From: Lewinella sp. IMCC34191
GTDB taxonomy: Bacteria > Bacteroidota > Bacteroidia > Chitinophagales > Saprospiraceae
DNA: 64,000 nt
Reading direction: 5' to 3'
Assembly: GCF_003390935.1 (NCBI RefSeq)
Contig: NZ_QNQZ01000005.1
Coordinates: 1-64,000, forward strand
Of the stretch, positions 18,463 through 28,130 are shown one piece after another. The position numbers and the translations under genes are program-made. Below the pieces are notes generated by a model. It saw nothing but the letters and a program-made list of their open reading frames with translations, did not search any database and had not been told where the DNA came from. How positions within the stretch are numbered: position 1 is the stretch's first letter; the number at the start of each line of letters is the position of its first letter.

Positions 18463-19389
18463 ATGAAGATCCTCACTACGCTTGCTGAGCGTGATTATTT
18501 TTTGGGACTCGCCGCTCTGCTGAACTCCGTAGCTCACTATGGAACCTACGTAGACAAAGTGGTCGTAGGCTACCGTGGCGACCTTCCGGACTGGCTTCCG
18601 CCCCTTCGGGTATCCAACCACGGCCTCACCTTTACCGCCTCGGACGGTCTGATCGTCGAACTAGTGGAGCTGAGCGGCAGCAAACATATGGTGCACGAGA
18701 AGCCGAAGTGGTTCGAGCACGTCAGCCATATTCTGGAGCCGGATGCCAGCGAGTATTTCTTCTTTGACTCGGACATCGTGGTGAATAACCGGATGTCCTT
18801 TTATGGAGAATGGGTACAGGAAGGGGTTGGTGTTTGTGGTGACGTGAACTTTGATTTCGACCCCAATCATCCCATCCGCAAAAAGTGGGCCCGCCTGGCC
18901 GAAAAGGCCGGTCGCCCGGTCAAAAACACGGTACACGGATATTACAATAGCGGATTTCTGGCGTGGCGGCAAGAACACAAGCAATTCATTGCTGACTGGA
19001 ACGAGGCCTTTTCGATTCTGGCTCCGGAAAGCGGAGACATGAAGCAATTCAGGGTGTTCGACCGTACGGCTACCGTCCAGAGTACCAATCAGGATTCCTT
19101 CAATCTCGCGATCATGATTACCGATGTTCCGGTAACCATGATCGGCCCGGAAGCGATGAGTTTTACGAATGGTTTACGGCTGATGTTTCATCCGATCGGT
19201 GCAAAGCCCTGGAAGCGCAAGTTCGGTCATGACTTCATCGGGGGAAGCGCGCCGCGTCAGGCCGACATTCAGTTTTGGCGGTACGTCAACGGCAGTATGC
19301 TACAGCCGCTACCGGTAGCCAAGGCGGACCGTATGCTTAAATATTGCCGGGCCCTCCGTTGGATGGGTCGGTTCTACCATCGGCTTTAG
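18463..19389 (+). CDS. Putative glycosyltransferase with DxD motif (GT-A, GT8-like)
   Basis: Protein of 308 residues with no signal peptide or membrane helix. The start ILTTLAERDYFLGLAALLNS and the metal/nucleotide-binding motif FFFDSDIVV (about residues 102-110) resemble nucleotide-diphospho-sugar transferases of the GT-A fold. A later YNSGFLAW segment (about 160-168) also fits GT8-type enzymes. It lies between the flippase and a run of GT4 enzymes, so it probably adds one sugar of the repeat unit. Donor and acceptor cannot be read from the sequence; the family assignment is tentative. Confidence 0.65.
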   Translation: MKILTTLAERDYFLGLAALLNSVAHYGTYVDKVVVGYRGDLPDWLPPLRVSNHGLTFTASDGLIVELVELSGSKHMVHEKPKWFEHVSHILEPDASEYFFFDSDIVVNNRMSFYGEWVQEGVGVCGDVNFDFDPNHPIRKKWARLAEKAGRPVKNTVHGYYNSGFLAWRQEHKQFIADWNEAFSILAPESGDMKQFRVFDRTATVQSTNQDSFNLAIMITDVPVTMIGPEAMSFTNGLRLMFHPIGAKPWKRKFGHDFIGGSAPRQADIQFWRYVNGSMLQPLPVAKADRMLKYCRALRWMGRFYHRL

Positions 19390-19450
19390 CTCCTTAATCT
19401 ACTCGCACGGGCCGAAATAATGCCCGCTGCTCTTTACCAAAACCAGCGTA

Positions 19451-20629
19451 TTGAATTCCTCATCCGTATTATTTATTTGTGGGTCGGTCGAGCCCGGCCG
19501 GGACGGTGTCGGTGATTACGCGCGCCGGTTAGCGGCCGGTCTTCAGCAACGTGGGGTACGCGTATTACTAGTAGCTACGCACGAAGAAGATCTTCGTAAC
19601 GTGGTGGAAGAGACCCAACGCGAGGGAGACTCGGTGATCCCTACCCTACGGTTGCCGGAATCACTCGGTGCAACGGAGCGAGAGCGCCTGCTGGTCCGAC
19701 AGATTAAAGACTTCCAGCCTGACTGGGTCAGCCTGCAGTACGTCCCATATTCCTTCGCCAAAAACGGCGTTCCGTGGCAATTCGCGCTTACCCTACGGCG
19801 ATTGGCGGGGCTCGCGAGCTTTGAGATCATGTTTCATGAGCTGTGGCTTCGACACCGTCCGGTAACTGATCTTAAAGGTCGGGCAATCGGCGCCGCGCAG
19901 CGACTCGTAACGCTGCAGATGATCAAGATGCTGCAGCCGCTGGTCATCCATACGCATATACCCATTAACCGGGATGCCTTAATCGCACGGGGTTTAGCGG
20001 TGTCTCCCCTACCCCTATTTGCTAATATCGGGCACGTACAGGACGCAACGGCTTCTGGCACAGAAAAGGGACCTTCGACCTACCGGGTTGCTTTTTTCAG
20101 CCGCCTGGAGAGTCCACCTCCCGTGCAGTCGGCTTTGCAGGCTATCGAGAAATGGTGCACGCAGTCGAGCCTCAGACTAGAGGTCGCATTACTGGGTGGA
20201 GGCAAGGCCAGGGTAACCGCTGCCGCCGAAACCATTCAAGAGGCCGTTCCATCAGCCATCGTCTTACCCGTGGGCTACCTCAGCGCCGAGGGTGTCTCGG
20301 CGTGGTTGGCCACGTGCGACGTGGCTCTTACCCCCATTCCACGGCATAGCCTGGGCAAGAGTGGCACGGTTGCCGCATTTCTCGAACACGGTTTACCCGT
20401 CATTGCACCGATTAATCGAGTCGACCAAGACCCTTTCTTTCGTACGGAACTGAACCGTTTGGTAATGGACACCTTTGATCCAATGCACACGCGAGAGGCA
20501 AAATCAGGTTTCGCCAACGGAAAAATAGAGTTGGAAAACCTTGAGCGCACCACGAACCGATTTATGACTGACCTGAGCCTGACGGGCTCATCCGTTGGTG
20601 ATCCCGAGAGGATACCTTCCAATTCCTAA
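19451..20629 (+). CDS. GT4-family glycosyltransferase
   Basis: Protein of 392 residues with a GT-B fold pattern. The N-terminal acceptor half opens with ICGSVEPGRDGVGDYARRLA, a glycine-rich loop typical of GT4. The C-terminal half holds VGYLSAEGVSAWLATCDVAL and a variant of the E-x7-E region (GKSGTVAAFLEHGLPVIAP). The start is taken as TTG because an in-frame stop lies just upstream and the strand that normally opens GT4 proteins follows immediately. It is probably one sugar-adding step of the exopolysaccharide repeat; specificity is unknown. Confidence 0.75.
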   Translation: MNSSSVLFICGSVEPGRDGVGDYARRLAAGLQQRGVRVLLVATHEEDLRNVVEETQREGDSVIPTLRLPESLGATERERLLVRQIKDFQPDWVSLQYVPYSFAKNGVPWQFALTLRRLAGLASFEIMFHELWLRHRPVTDLKGRAIGAAQRLVTLQMIKMLQPLVIHTHIPINRDALIARGLAVSPLPLFANIGHVQDATASGTEKGPSTYRVAFFSRLESPPPVQSALQAIEKWCTQSSLRLEVALLGGGKARVTAAAETIQEAVPSAIVLPVGYLSAEGVSAWLATCDVALTPIPRHSLGKSGTVAAFLEHGLPVIAPINRVDQDPFFRTELNRLVMDTFDPMHTREAKSGFANGKIELENLERTTNRFMTDLSLTGSSVGDPERIPSNS

Positions 20630-20637
20630 TCATTAGC

Positions 20638-21876
20638 ATGGTAACTGTCTCACACCCCACGGGAAACGCAAACGTCCGGGCCGCTTTAGATGGCCTGGAA
20701 GCCGCGGGTCTTTTAGAGTGTTTCTATACCGCAATTGCCACCTTTCCCGGGAACACGTTTGACAAGCTTAGTCGCTTTGGCCCGTTCTCGGATTTTAGCC
20801 GGCGGTCATTTTCCCCTGACATTCAGGTACACACCCATCTCTTTCCCTGGCTGGAACTGGGTCGTCTACTAGCCATGCGCGCCGGTTTTAAAGGACTGAC
20901 CAAACACGAGACGGGCCGATTGAGTGTAGATGCCGTTTACCGTAGCCTGGACGCTCGGGTTGCAAATCGCCTCCGCCGCAAGCGTACACCTGCCATTTAC
21001 GCTTACGAAGATGGCGCGGCCTATTCCTTTGAGGCAGCACGGGAACTGGGGCTATTTACCCTCTATGACCTGCCCATCGGTTACTGGCGATCATCTCGCC
21101 GACTATTGGGGCAGGTTGCCGAGGACAATCCCGACTGGGCCATGACGATAAAGGGGATGCAGGATTCGGACGAAAAGTTGGCTCGCAAGGACCGGGAAAT
21201 CGAATTGTCGGATCACATCTTCGTTGCCAGCAGCTTCACCGCGAAAACCCTGCAGGATTACCCGGGTAAGCTCCCACCCGTTTCGGTCATTCCCTATGGC
21301 TTTCCCGAGCCGGTTCAAAATCGAGAGTACGCAAACGCGGACAACCGCCCCTTACGCCTGCTCTTTGTCGGGGGACTGTCTCAGCGCAAGGGATTGCTCG
21401 AAATGTTCCAAGCCGTAGAACCTTTTGGAGACCGAATCGACCTGACCGTCGTTGGCCGGCTACCGGAGGAGGAGTGCGTACCGTTGAATGATTACTTGCG
21501 TCGACACCGGCACATTAACAGCCTGCCCCACCATGAGATCCTGAACCTGATGCAACAGCAGGACGTCCTGCTATTCCCTTCCCATTTTGAGGGCTTCGGT
21601 TTGGTGATCACCGAAGCCATGTCACAGGGCACTCCGGTTATTGCCACCGAGCGAACCGCCGGCCCCGACCTAATTACCCACGGTGAGGATGGGTTTATCG
21701 TGCCGGCCGGTTCTGCGGAAGCTATCTCAGAGCAACTTGAAAATTTACTGGTCCGCCCCTGGTCCGTTGCTCAAATCGGTCGGGCAGCATCCGAAACCGC
21801 CGCCCGCCGCCCCTGGTCGACTTACGGTAACGAACTTGCGGACATGATAACCCAACTAGTGACCCGATATGCCTGA
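20638..21876 (+). CDS. GT4-family glycosyltransferase
   Basis: Protein of 412 residues. The N-terminus (VTVSHPTGNANVRAALDGL) is unlike the classic GGxxR loop. The C-terminal Rossmann half is clear: LLFVGGLSQRKGLLEMF, LLFPSHFEGFGLVITEAM with the E-x7-E nucleotide-sugar motif, then GTPVIATERTAGPDLI. Similar proteins occur in capsule and O-antigen clusters as retaining transferases. It starts 8 bp after the previous gene and overlaps the polymerase start by 8 bp, so expression is probably coupled. Confidence 0.8.
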   Translation: MVTVSHPTGNANVRAALDGLEAAGLLECFYTAIATFPGNTFDKLSRFGPFSDFSRRSFSPDIQVHTHLFPWLELGRLLAMRAGFKGLTKHETGRLSVDAVYRSLDARVANRLRRKRTPAIYAYEDGAAYSFEAARELGLFTLYDLPIGYWRSSRRLLGQVAEDNPDWAMTIKGMQDSDEKLARKDREIELSDHIFVASSFTAKTLQDYPGKLPPVSVIPYGFPEPVQNREYANADNRPLRLLFVGGLSQRKGLLEMFQAVEPFGDRIDLTVVGRLPEEECVPLNDYLRRHRHINSLPHHEILNLMQQQDVLLFPSHFEGFGLVITEAMSQGTPVIATERTAGPDLITHGEDGFIVPAGSAEAISEQLENLLVRPWSVAQIGRAASETAARRPWSTYGNELADMITQLVTRYA

Positions 21877-23179
21877 GGTCGCTTTCATAAACGATTACGC
21901 TCGTGGGGCCGACCGGCTGACCCGCAGGCTAATCTATCTCTACATCTTTCTGCTCTTCTTCGAGGGAGCACTGAGAAAGTGGTTTTTGCCCTTCCTCGCC
22001 GGTCCGTTAACGATCATCCGGGATCCGCTGATGATCGTCATCATATTCACCTACTTGTCCGCAGGCTATCGACTACTTAACTTTTACACCCTTACGCTGC
22101 TGGCATTTGGTCTTGCGTCCTTCGTTCTTACGCTGGGGTTAGGTCATCAGAATTTGCTGGTTGACATCTTCGGTCTGCGAACGTTGCTTTTGCACTTTTT
22201 CCTGATTTTCATTGCCGGTAACGTGCTGAGCCGCAGTGATGTCGAAAAAATTGGACGGTACTGCGTCTACATACTTCCGCTGATGACACTGATCATCGGA
22301 TTGCAATTTTATAGTCCCCAGTCCGCCTGGATCAACCGGGGCGTGGGTGGTGATATGGAAGGAGCCGGATTTAGTGGGGCCATGGGCTATATGCGCCCTT
22401 CCGGTACGTTTTCATTTACGAATGGCTCGGTGACTTACTTCTCCCTTGCCGCTGCATTTCTCTTCTACTTTCTATCCGAACCGTCGAAGATCAACCGCAT
22501 CGCATTGATCGCCGGCTTCGGCAGTGCGGTCGCCGCCATTCCGCTTTCTATTAGCCGGACGTACATGGTCCAATTCGCATTGAGCGGCTTCTTCTTTGTG
22601 CTGATCAGCTTGCGCAGCGCCCGGGCCACCCGTAACCTTGGCGTGTTTCTGCTTATCTCTCCCGTGATCGTCATTCTCCTGTCAACGCTGGAATTTTTCC
22701 AAACCTCCCTAACCGTATTGACGACCCGCTTCGAGGCCGCGAATTCCTCGGAGGGCGGGCTAGACAGCAGCATTTCCAATCGCTTCCTGGGGGGCATGAC
22801 CCGAGCCTTTACCGAAAACTCTCACCTGCCCTGGCACGGTGAAGGTCTGGGTATGGGAACGAACGTGGCCGCTACTATTTTAACCGGGGGGCGGTCTTTC
22901 CTCCTGGGTGAGGGCGAGTGGTCACGGGTAGTGGGTGAAATGGGGCCGTTCCTGGGGATCGGCACCGTACTGCTACGCGCCATTTTGAGCTTTCATCTGC
23001 TTATCGCCGGTTCGCTGGCTGCCCTGCGGGGAAACGCCCTGCCTTTCATGCTGTTGAGCTTTGGCTTTCTAAAAGTTCTACAGGGGGGATGGAGTCAACC
23101 GACATCTCATGGATTCTCCATGATCGCGGGGGGGCTGATCATCGCCAGTTTAAATGATCGCGACGTCCATGCAGCTTAA
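21869..23179 (+). CDS. Wzy-like O-antigen/exopolysaccharide polymerase
   Basis: Integral membrane protein of 436 residues with about ten or eleven hydrophobic segments and a long polar loop (about residues 285-350, including SISNRFLGGMTRAF and HGEGLGMGTN). This matches the topology of O-antigen polymerase/ligase proteins, whose large periplasmic loop carries the active site. Together with the flippase and the Wzc-type kinase it completes a Wzx/Wzy-dependent pathway. Sequence conservation in this family is low, so the call rests on topology and context. The start overlaps the upstream transferase by 8 bp. Confidence 0.75.
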   Translation: MPEVAFINDYARGADRLTRRLIYLYIFLLFFEGALRKWFLPFLAGPLTIIRDPLMIVIIFTYLSAGYRLLNFYTLTLLAFGLASFVLTLGLGHQNLLVDIFGLRTLLLHFFLIFIAGNVLSRSDVEKIGRYCVYILPLMTLIIGLQFYSPQSAWINRGVGGDMEGAGFSGAMGYMRPSGTFSFTNGSVTYFSLAAAFLFYFLSEPSKINRIALIAGFGSAVAAIPLSISRTYMVQFALSGFFFVLISLRSARATRNLGVFLLISPVIVILLSTLEFFQTSLTVLTTRFEAANSSEGGLDSSISNRFLGGMTRAFTENSHLPWHGEGLGMGTNVAATILTGGRSFLLGEGEWSRVVGEMGPFLGIGTVLLRAILSFHLLIAGSLAALRGNALPFMLLSFGFLKVLQGGWSQPTSHGFSMIAGGLIIASLNDRDVHAA

Positions 23180-24182
23180 TCTGTTTTACCGCAAGCCCTA
23201 CCCTACCGCATTCAGTATTGAGCGGTTATTCGACCGTCTTGCGGTAGAATTTCGGGCACGTGGTTTGCACGTTAACCGGCTCGAACTACCTTCCTACAAC
23301 AACCAGTTGGGTGCCGTCCGGCAAAATATAAGTTGGGCGGGGACGCAGGAAAAAAGTTTATCGGGAGACGGGCAGGCGGTCAACCACGTCACCGGTGACG
23401 TCACGTCCGTCGTTTTCGGCTTGGACCGGCCCAGTGTCATAACCTTTCACGACTGCAATCCACTACTCCGGTATCCAAAATGGCACCCCCGGTATTGGTT
23501 TTACCGATGGGTGATTTTCGAATGGCCGGCCCGCCGGGCTGCGGCAGTAACCGTGATCTCGGAGAAGACACGCCAGGAGATATTGGCGCTCACCAGCTGT
23601 AGCGCCGACAAACTGCGCGTCATACCAAACTTCGTGGACCCGGCCTTCACCTTTCAACCCAAAGAATTCAACGCCGATTACCCAACATTCCTGCAGGTGG
23701 GCGTAAAGGCGAATAAGAATCTTTCCCGTCTCGCGGAAGCGCTAAGCGGTATTCCCTGCCGTCTTGAAATTATTGGCGAGCCGGCGGGAGAAGATCTGCG
23801 GGAGCTGGAAAAGCAGGGAATCGACTTTCACTATGCTTCCGGCCTTTCCGACGAGGAAGTCCGGCAGCGGTACGTGGATTGTGATGCGCTTTTATTCGTG
23901 TCCACCTATGAGGGGTTTGGATTACCAATTCTGGAAGCCCAGATGACCGGTCGACCGGTGGTGACCAGCAATATGTCCCCTCAGCGTGAGGTAGCCGGTG
24001 CCGGTGGTGCCGAACTGGTCGACCCTGAGGACGTTTCCTCCATCCGGGCCGGGGTGGTTCGTTTACTGGATGACGCCGAAGACCGGAAAAATCTTATTGC
24101 ACGAGGTCGCCAGAATGCACAGTCTTACCATATCGATTCGATTGCTAAGCAGTACCTCGATCTATACGAAACTATACTTTGA
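23169..24182 (+). CDS. GT4-family glycosyltransferase
   Basis: Protein of 337 residues from the chosen ATG (MQLNLFYRKP); an ATG at 23154 adds five residues and a longer overlap with the polymerase gene. GT-B features: VITFHDCNPLLRYPKW in the acceptor half, VTVISEKTRQEIL, then FLQVGVKANKNLSRLAEAL and STYEGFGLPILEAQMTGRP with the E-x7-E motif. It resembles mannosyl- or glucosyl-transferases of capsule loci. The gene overlaps the next transferase by 4 nt. Confidence 0.8.
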   Translation: MQLNLFYRKPYPTAFSIERLFDRLAVEFRARGLHVNRLELPSYNNQLGAVRQNISWAGTQEKSLSGDGQAVNHVTGDVTSVVFGLDRPSVITFHDCNPLLRYPKWHPRYWFYRWVIFEWPARRAAAVTVISEKTRQEILALTSCSADKLRVIPNFVDPAFTFQPKEFNADYPTFLQVGVKANKNLSRLAEALSGIPCRLEIIGEPAGEDLRELEKQGIDFHYASGLSDEEVRQRYVDCDALLFVSTYEGFGLPILEAQMTGRPVVTSNMSPQREVAGAGGAELVDPEDVSSIRAGVVRLLDDAEDRKNLIARGRQNAQSYHIDSIAKQYLDLYETIL

Positions 24183-25309
24183 AGAAACTGAAGATTCTTT
24201 TCCCCACGGGTAGCTTCTACCCGGCACAGACCGGCGGTCCCGACAACACGGTATACTGGATCACGAAGGCGCTGACACGCCGGGGGCATCAGCCCGTCAT
24301 TTCCACTACTGACCGCGGGCAACCTCTCCCGACACCCCGGGGCAGGTGGCTGGATACGGACTACGGAAAAGTGATATATACCCGCAACCCGGTGCATTAC
24401 CTACCGCTCGGGGTAATCAAAATGGCCTTGAAGAAGCTTAGGAACGTCGATGTGCTGCACCTTTCGATGATTACCTATCCCGCTTCCTTTCTAATGGCGG
24501 CGATCAACAGTAAGTTTTACCGCAAACCCATGCTATGGTCATCGCGGGGCGATCTCGACCCCCCCATGCTTCTTCGTTCCCCGAAGCGAAAAAAGGCGGT
24601 CATTTCCTTGATCAATCGGCACGTAGACAAGGACTTACTATGGTTTCACTCAACCTGCGATGCGGAGACGACTTACATCCGTCGGAACTTCGGTGACGAA
24701 GCGAAGGTTATTCAGATTCCCAATTATATGGAATTGCCCGACCGGATTGAGACGACCAAAGAAAAGTACTTCATGTATATCGGCCGTATTGATCCAAAGA
24801 AGGCCATCGAAAATTTGATCGAGGCCTTGTCTCGCTCCCGATCCTTCCTGTCCAGCGAGTTCACGCTCAAGATCGTGGGGGACTATTACAATGACTACGG
24901 GCGTATGCTGGTCAATCTGGTCGAAAAAAAGGGGCTTGGTAATCGCATTCGGTTTTTGGGCCACCGTGACGGTCGGGAGAAGGAAGAACTGCTGGCTTCG
25001 GCCTGGTTTACCTTTATGCCATCGCACACCGAAAACTTTGGGATCGTGGTTATGGAAGGGTTGGCGCAGGGTACCCCGGCGGTCGCCTCGACGGGCACGC
25101 CCTGGGAAGTCCTGGAACAGCACCACGCCGGCTACTGGGTGCCTAATGATCCGGAGAGCTTAGAAAAGACCGTCGATCGCATTCTGCAGCTTCCCCCCGA
25201 TGAGCTACGGCAAATGAATGAGAACGCCTACCGGCTGGCCCGGGAGGAATTCAGCATTCATGCCAATATTTCCGAATGGGAAGAAGCCTACCAAAAGATT
25301 CTCGCATGA
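24179..25309 (+). CDS. GT4-family glycosyltransferase
   Basis: Protein of 376 residues. The start is a TTG that overlaps the previous stop (TTGA), giving the natural N-terminus KKLKILFPTGSFYPAQTGGP with the acceptor-side glycine loop. C-terminal half: YIGRIDPKKAIENLIEAL, then HTENFGIVVMEGLAQGTPAV with the E-x7-E motif. It overlaps the next gene by ATGA. It probably adds one sugar of the repeat unit; specificity is unknown. Confidence 0.8.
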   Translation: MKKLKILFPTGSFYPAQTGGPDNTVYWITKALTRRGHQPVISTTDRGQPLPTPRGRWLDTDYGKVIYTRNPVHYLPLGVIKMALKKLRNVDVLHLSMITYPASFLMAAINSKFYRKPMLWSSRGDLDPPMLLRSPKRKKAVISLINRHVDKDLLWFHSTCDAETTYIRRNFGDEAKVIQIPNYMELPDRIETTKEKYFMYIGRIDPKKAIENLIEALSRSRSFLSSEFTLKIVGDYYNDYGRMLVNLVEKKGLGNRIRFLGHRDGREKEELLASAWFTFMPSHTENFGIVVMEGLAQGTPAVASTGTPWEVLEQHHAGYWVPNDPESLEKTVDRILQLPPDELRQMNENAYRLAREEFSIHANISEWEEAYQKILA

Positions 25310-26232
25310 AAAACGCATTAACCGTTGTCATTCTCACCTTCAACGAGGAGGCAAACATCGGGAACTGCCTGGATTCGCTAGAGGGCGTCAAGGCGCCCAT
25401 CTTCGTGGTAGATTCTTTCTCCACCGACCGCACGCTGACCATTCTCGAGGAGCGTGGGATTCGCTACGTCCAACACCCCTTTAAAAACTACGCCGCCCAA
25501 AGAAACTGGGCCCAGGAAAACGTCCCCTTTGGCAGCGAGTGGGTCCTGCATCTGGATGCTGGCGAACGACTGACGCCGGGGATGGTCAGTTGGATCAATA
25601 ATTCCTTCGATCCGACCGTGGCGGGAATTGATGGCTACATGTTCGCCCGCCGGGCCATCTTCATGGGTCGGTGGATCAAGTACGGCGGCTACCACCCTAT
25701 TTACCATCTCCGGTTGTACCGGAAGCACCTGGGTCACTGCGAGAACAAGGTCTACGACCAGCACTTCGTGGTTGAAGGGACGACCCAATTGGCAGCGAAT
25801 GGGGCCGATCTCGAAGACGGCGTAATGAGTAGCTTGCGAGACTTTACCGTCTCCCACGCTCGATGGGCCGTATTCGAAGCCGTGGAATCCATCCTGGCCG
25901 AAAAAGAAACGGGAGAGGTCAATGCGCGTCTGTTGGGTAACCCGATCGAACGAAAGCGATGGCTTAAAAGCCGGGTCTTCCAGCGTTCGCCCCTTTTTTT
26001 ACGCAGCTTCCTCTATCTATTTCACCGCTACATCATTAAGCTGGGATTCTTAGACGGGAAAGAGGGATTGATTTTTCACTTCCTGCAGGGTTTCTGGTTC
26101 CGCTTCCTGGTAGACTCAACCATCTTCGAAATTAAGCGGGAGATGCTAACGCGACCGCTCGAGGAGGTAGTCAGGGAAAAATACGACCTGGACGTGAATG
26201 TATTTCTGGACAAAGAAACGGCGAGCGCGTGA
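25306..26232 (+). CDS. GT2-family glycosyltransferase
   Basis: Protein of 308 residues. The ATG at 25306 overlaps the upstream stop (ATGA) and is preferred over an ATG at 25276, because the GT-A fold begins at once: TVVILTFNEEANIGNCL, FVVDSFSTDRT, then WVLHLDAGERL as the DxD-like site (about residue 85). This arrangement is that of the LgtF/WaaE-like beta-glycosyltransferases. A hydrophobic, basic C-terminal part (RSFLYLFHRYIIKLGF and following) suggests peripheral membrane contact. The end overlaps the acetyltransferase by GTGA. Confidence 0.82.
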   Translation: MKNALTVVILTFNEEANIGNCLDSLEGVKAPIFVVDSFSTDRTLTILEERGIRYVQHPFKNYAAQRNWAQENVPFGSEWVLHLDAGERLTPGMVSWINNSFDPTVAGIDGYMFARRAIFMGRWIKYGGYHPIYHLRLYRKHLGHCENKVYDQHFVVEGTTQLAANGADLEDGVMSSLRDFTVSHARWAVFEAVESILAEKETGEVNARLLGNPIERKRWLKSRVFQRSPLFLRSFLYLFHRYIIKLGFLDGKEGLIFHFLQGFWFRFLVDSTIFEIKREMLTRPLEEVVREKYDLDVNVFLDKETASA

Positions 26233-26798
26233 CCGAAACACCGTATCAGGACCTCAGTAGATTCCGGTTACCGGAAGATTTTCGTGGCCGTCCGGGATGG
26301 TACGTTCAGCTGTGGTGGATTGTCGAGGCTCTGTTGTTTCGCCCTTCGCCGCAGTTTCTATACGGATGGCGGCGCTGGCTGTTAAGAAAATTTGGGGCGA
26401 AGATCGGCCGGGGCGCAATTATCCGGCCCACCGTGAAAACGCAGTTCCCGTGGAAGGTCACCATTGGTGATTACGCATGGATCGGGGATGATGTCGTTCT
26501 GTACAGTTTGGGTCCGATAGAGGTGGGCCACGATGCGGTTATCTCCCAAAAGTCATATCTTTGTACGGGCAGCCACGACCCGGGAATGCCAGACTTCCCG
26601 ATCTATAGCAAACCTATTTATATAGAACCAGAATGCTGGATCGCCACGGATGTCTACGTAGGACCTGGAGTTCGGATAGGCCGGGGTACCTTGGTTGGTG
26701 CCCGATCTTCCGTTTTTAAGGATCTGCCGGCAGGAAAAATCTGCATGGGTTCTCCCGCCCGAATAATTAAGGATAGAGTAGCCGGTCCTCCCCGGTAG
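26229..26798 (+). CDS. wcaF: WcaF-like exopolysaccharide O-acetyltransferase
   Basis: Protein of 189 residues with a left-handed beta-helix of hexapeptide repeats (IGRGAIIRPTVKT, VTIGDYAWIGDDVV, IEPECWIATDVYVGPGV, IGRGTLVGARSSVF). The N-terminal part and the segment LYSLGPIEVGHDAVISQKSY, followed by a catalytic-type histidine (GSHD), match WcaF of colanic acid loci. It would acetylate a sugar of the repeat unit using acetyl-CoA. The start codon is GTG, overlapping the previous stop. Confidence 0.88.
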   Translation: MTETPYQDLSRFRLPEDFRGRPGWYVQLWWIVEALLFRPSPQFLYGWRRWLLRKFGAKIGRGAIIRPTVKTQFPWKVTIGDYAWIGDDVVLYSLGPIEVGHDAVISQKSYLCTGSHDPGMPDFPIYSKPIYIEPECWIATDVYVGPGVRIGRGTLVGARSSVFKDLPAGKICMGSPARIIKDRVAGPPR

Positions 26799-26876
26799 CA
26801 TTGTAACCATAGTCCCAGCCGAGCCCTATTGGCTCACCCAAATTGCGATCCGGTTTTTTCCGGCCGTTATATTGAT

Positions 26877-28130
26877 GTGAGAATACTTATTTACGGCATA
26901 AACTACGCTCCCGAACTTACCGGCATTGGTAAGTACACGGGTGAGATGGCAACCTTCTTCGCCGCCGCAGGCGACGATGTAGAGGTTATCACGGCTCCGC
27001 CGTACTATCCGCATTGGGAGATCAAGGAGGGATACGATCGGGGATTCCATACCGAAACAGTCGATGGCGTGACGGTGCACCGCTGTCCACTTTACGTGCC
27101 CAAAGAGGTTACGGGGATGCGGCGTATACTGCATGAGTTTAGTTTCGTCTTGAGCTCCATGCGTTACTGGATACCCCGATACTTTCGGTCGTACGACCAG
27201 ATCATTTGCGTCAGCCCGCCCTTTCATCTGGGCTTTCCCGCACTAATTCACAAGTGGTTCCGGGGAACGCGCGTGCTCTACCATATCCAGGATTTACAGG
27301 TTGACGCGGCCCGCGATCTTGGCATCATCAAGCAGCAGTGGTTGCTTCGCCTGTTGGAGCGGGCGGAGAAGTGGTTACTTCATCGGGTAGATACGGTGTC
27401 TACCATCAGCCAGGGGATGCTGCTTAAGGTTACCAAGAAAAGTATTCCAGCCGACGATATCGTCCTTTTCCCGAACTGGGTGGACGGAGATCTCGTATTT
27501 CCGGTAACACGCGCACAATCTGCGAGATCAACGTGGAACATACCACCCAATGATCGCCTTATACTTTACGCTGGTAATCTTGGCGAAAAGCAAGGATTGG
27601 AAAACGTTATTGAGTTAGCCGATCGGATGCGCCAGGTTCCTAATTTGCAATTCCTTATTATTGGGGAGGGAGGCGCGAAAGCGCGCCTCGTAGCAGATGC
27701 CCAGCGTAGAAAACTTCCTAATCTAACTTTTAAACCCCTTCAGCCCCTATCACAACTCGCAGCAACCCTGGCTGCAGCGGACGTGCACCTTGTTTTACAG
27801 AAAAAAGCGGCGGCAGATCTTGTGATGCCGTCCAAACTGACAAACATTCTAGCTGTTGGAGGACATGCATTAATAACTGCTGAGCAAGGCACAACTTTGT
27901 ACGAGCAAGTAAAAGACAATCACCTTGGAACTTTAGTGGCTCCCGAGGATTTGGACGCACTGGAGACAGGGCTGAGAAAAATTTTAAGCGGCCAACGGGC
28001 CAATGACAGCAGTGGTGCACTCACCTTTGCCGCAGAACATTTGGATAAGCGGAATATACTTTTTGGTTTTCGACAGATTTTGACACTGAACACTAAACAA
28101 CACAATTCATGGAACTCACATCACAGTTAG
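26877..28130 (+). CDS. wcaI: WcaI-family glycosyltransferase
   Basis: Protein of 417 residues from a GTG at 26877. Its N-terminus RILIYGINYAPELTGIGKYT followed by VITAPPYYPHW is diagnostic of the WcaI family, in E. coli a colanic acid fucosyl/glycosyltransferase. A TTG at 26829 would add 16 poorly conserved residues. The C-terminal half has LYAGNLGEKQGLENVIELA and an alanine-rich region in place of the usual E-x7-E. Base composition shifts within the gene: about 57% GC around 27181-27240 but about 42% at 27841-27900, with AT-ending codons. The end overlaps wcaJ by 22 bp. Confidence 0.85.
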   Translation: MRILIYGINYAPELTGIGKYTGEMATFFAAAGDDVEVITAPPYYPHWEIKEGYDRGFHTETVDGVTVHRCPLYVPKEVTGMRRILHEFSFVLSSMRYWIPRYFRSYDQIICVSPPFHLGFPALIHKWFRGTRVLYHIQDLQVDAARDLGIIKQQWLLRLLERAEKWLLHRVDTVSTISQGMLLKVTKKSIPADDIVLFPNWVDGDLVFPVTRAQSARSTWNIPPNDRLILYAGNLGEKQGLENVIELADRMRQVPNLQFLIIGEGGAKARLVADAQRRKLPNLTFKPLQPLSQLAATLAAADVHLVLQKKAAADLVMPSKLTNILAVGGHALITAEQGTTLYEQVKDNHLGTLVAPEDLDALETGLRKILSGQRANDSSGALTFAAEHLDKRNILFGFRQILTLNTKQHNSWNSHHS

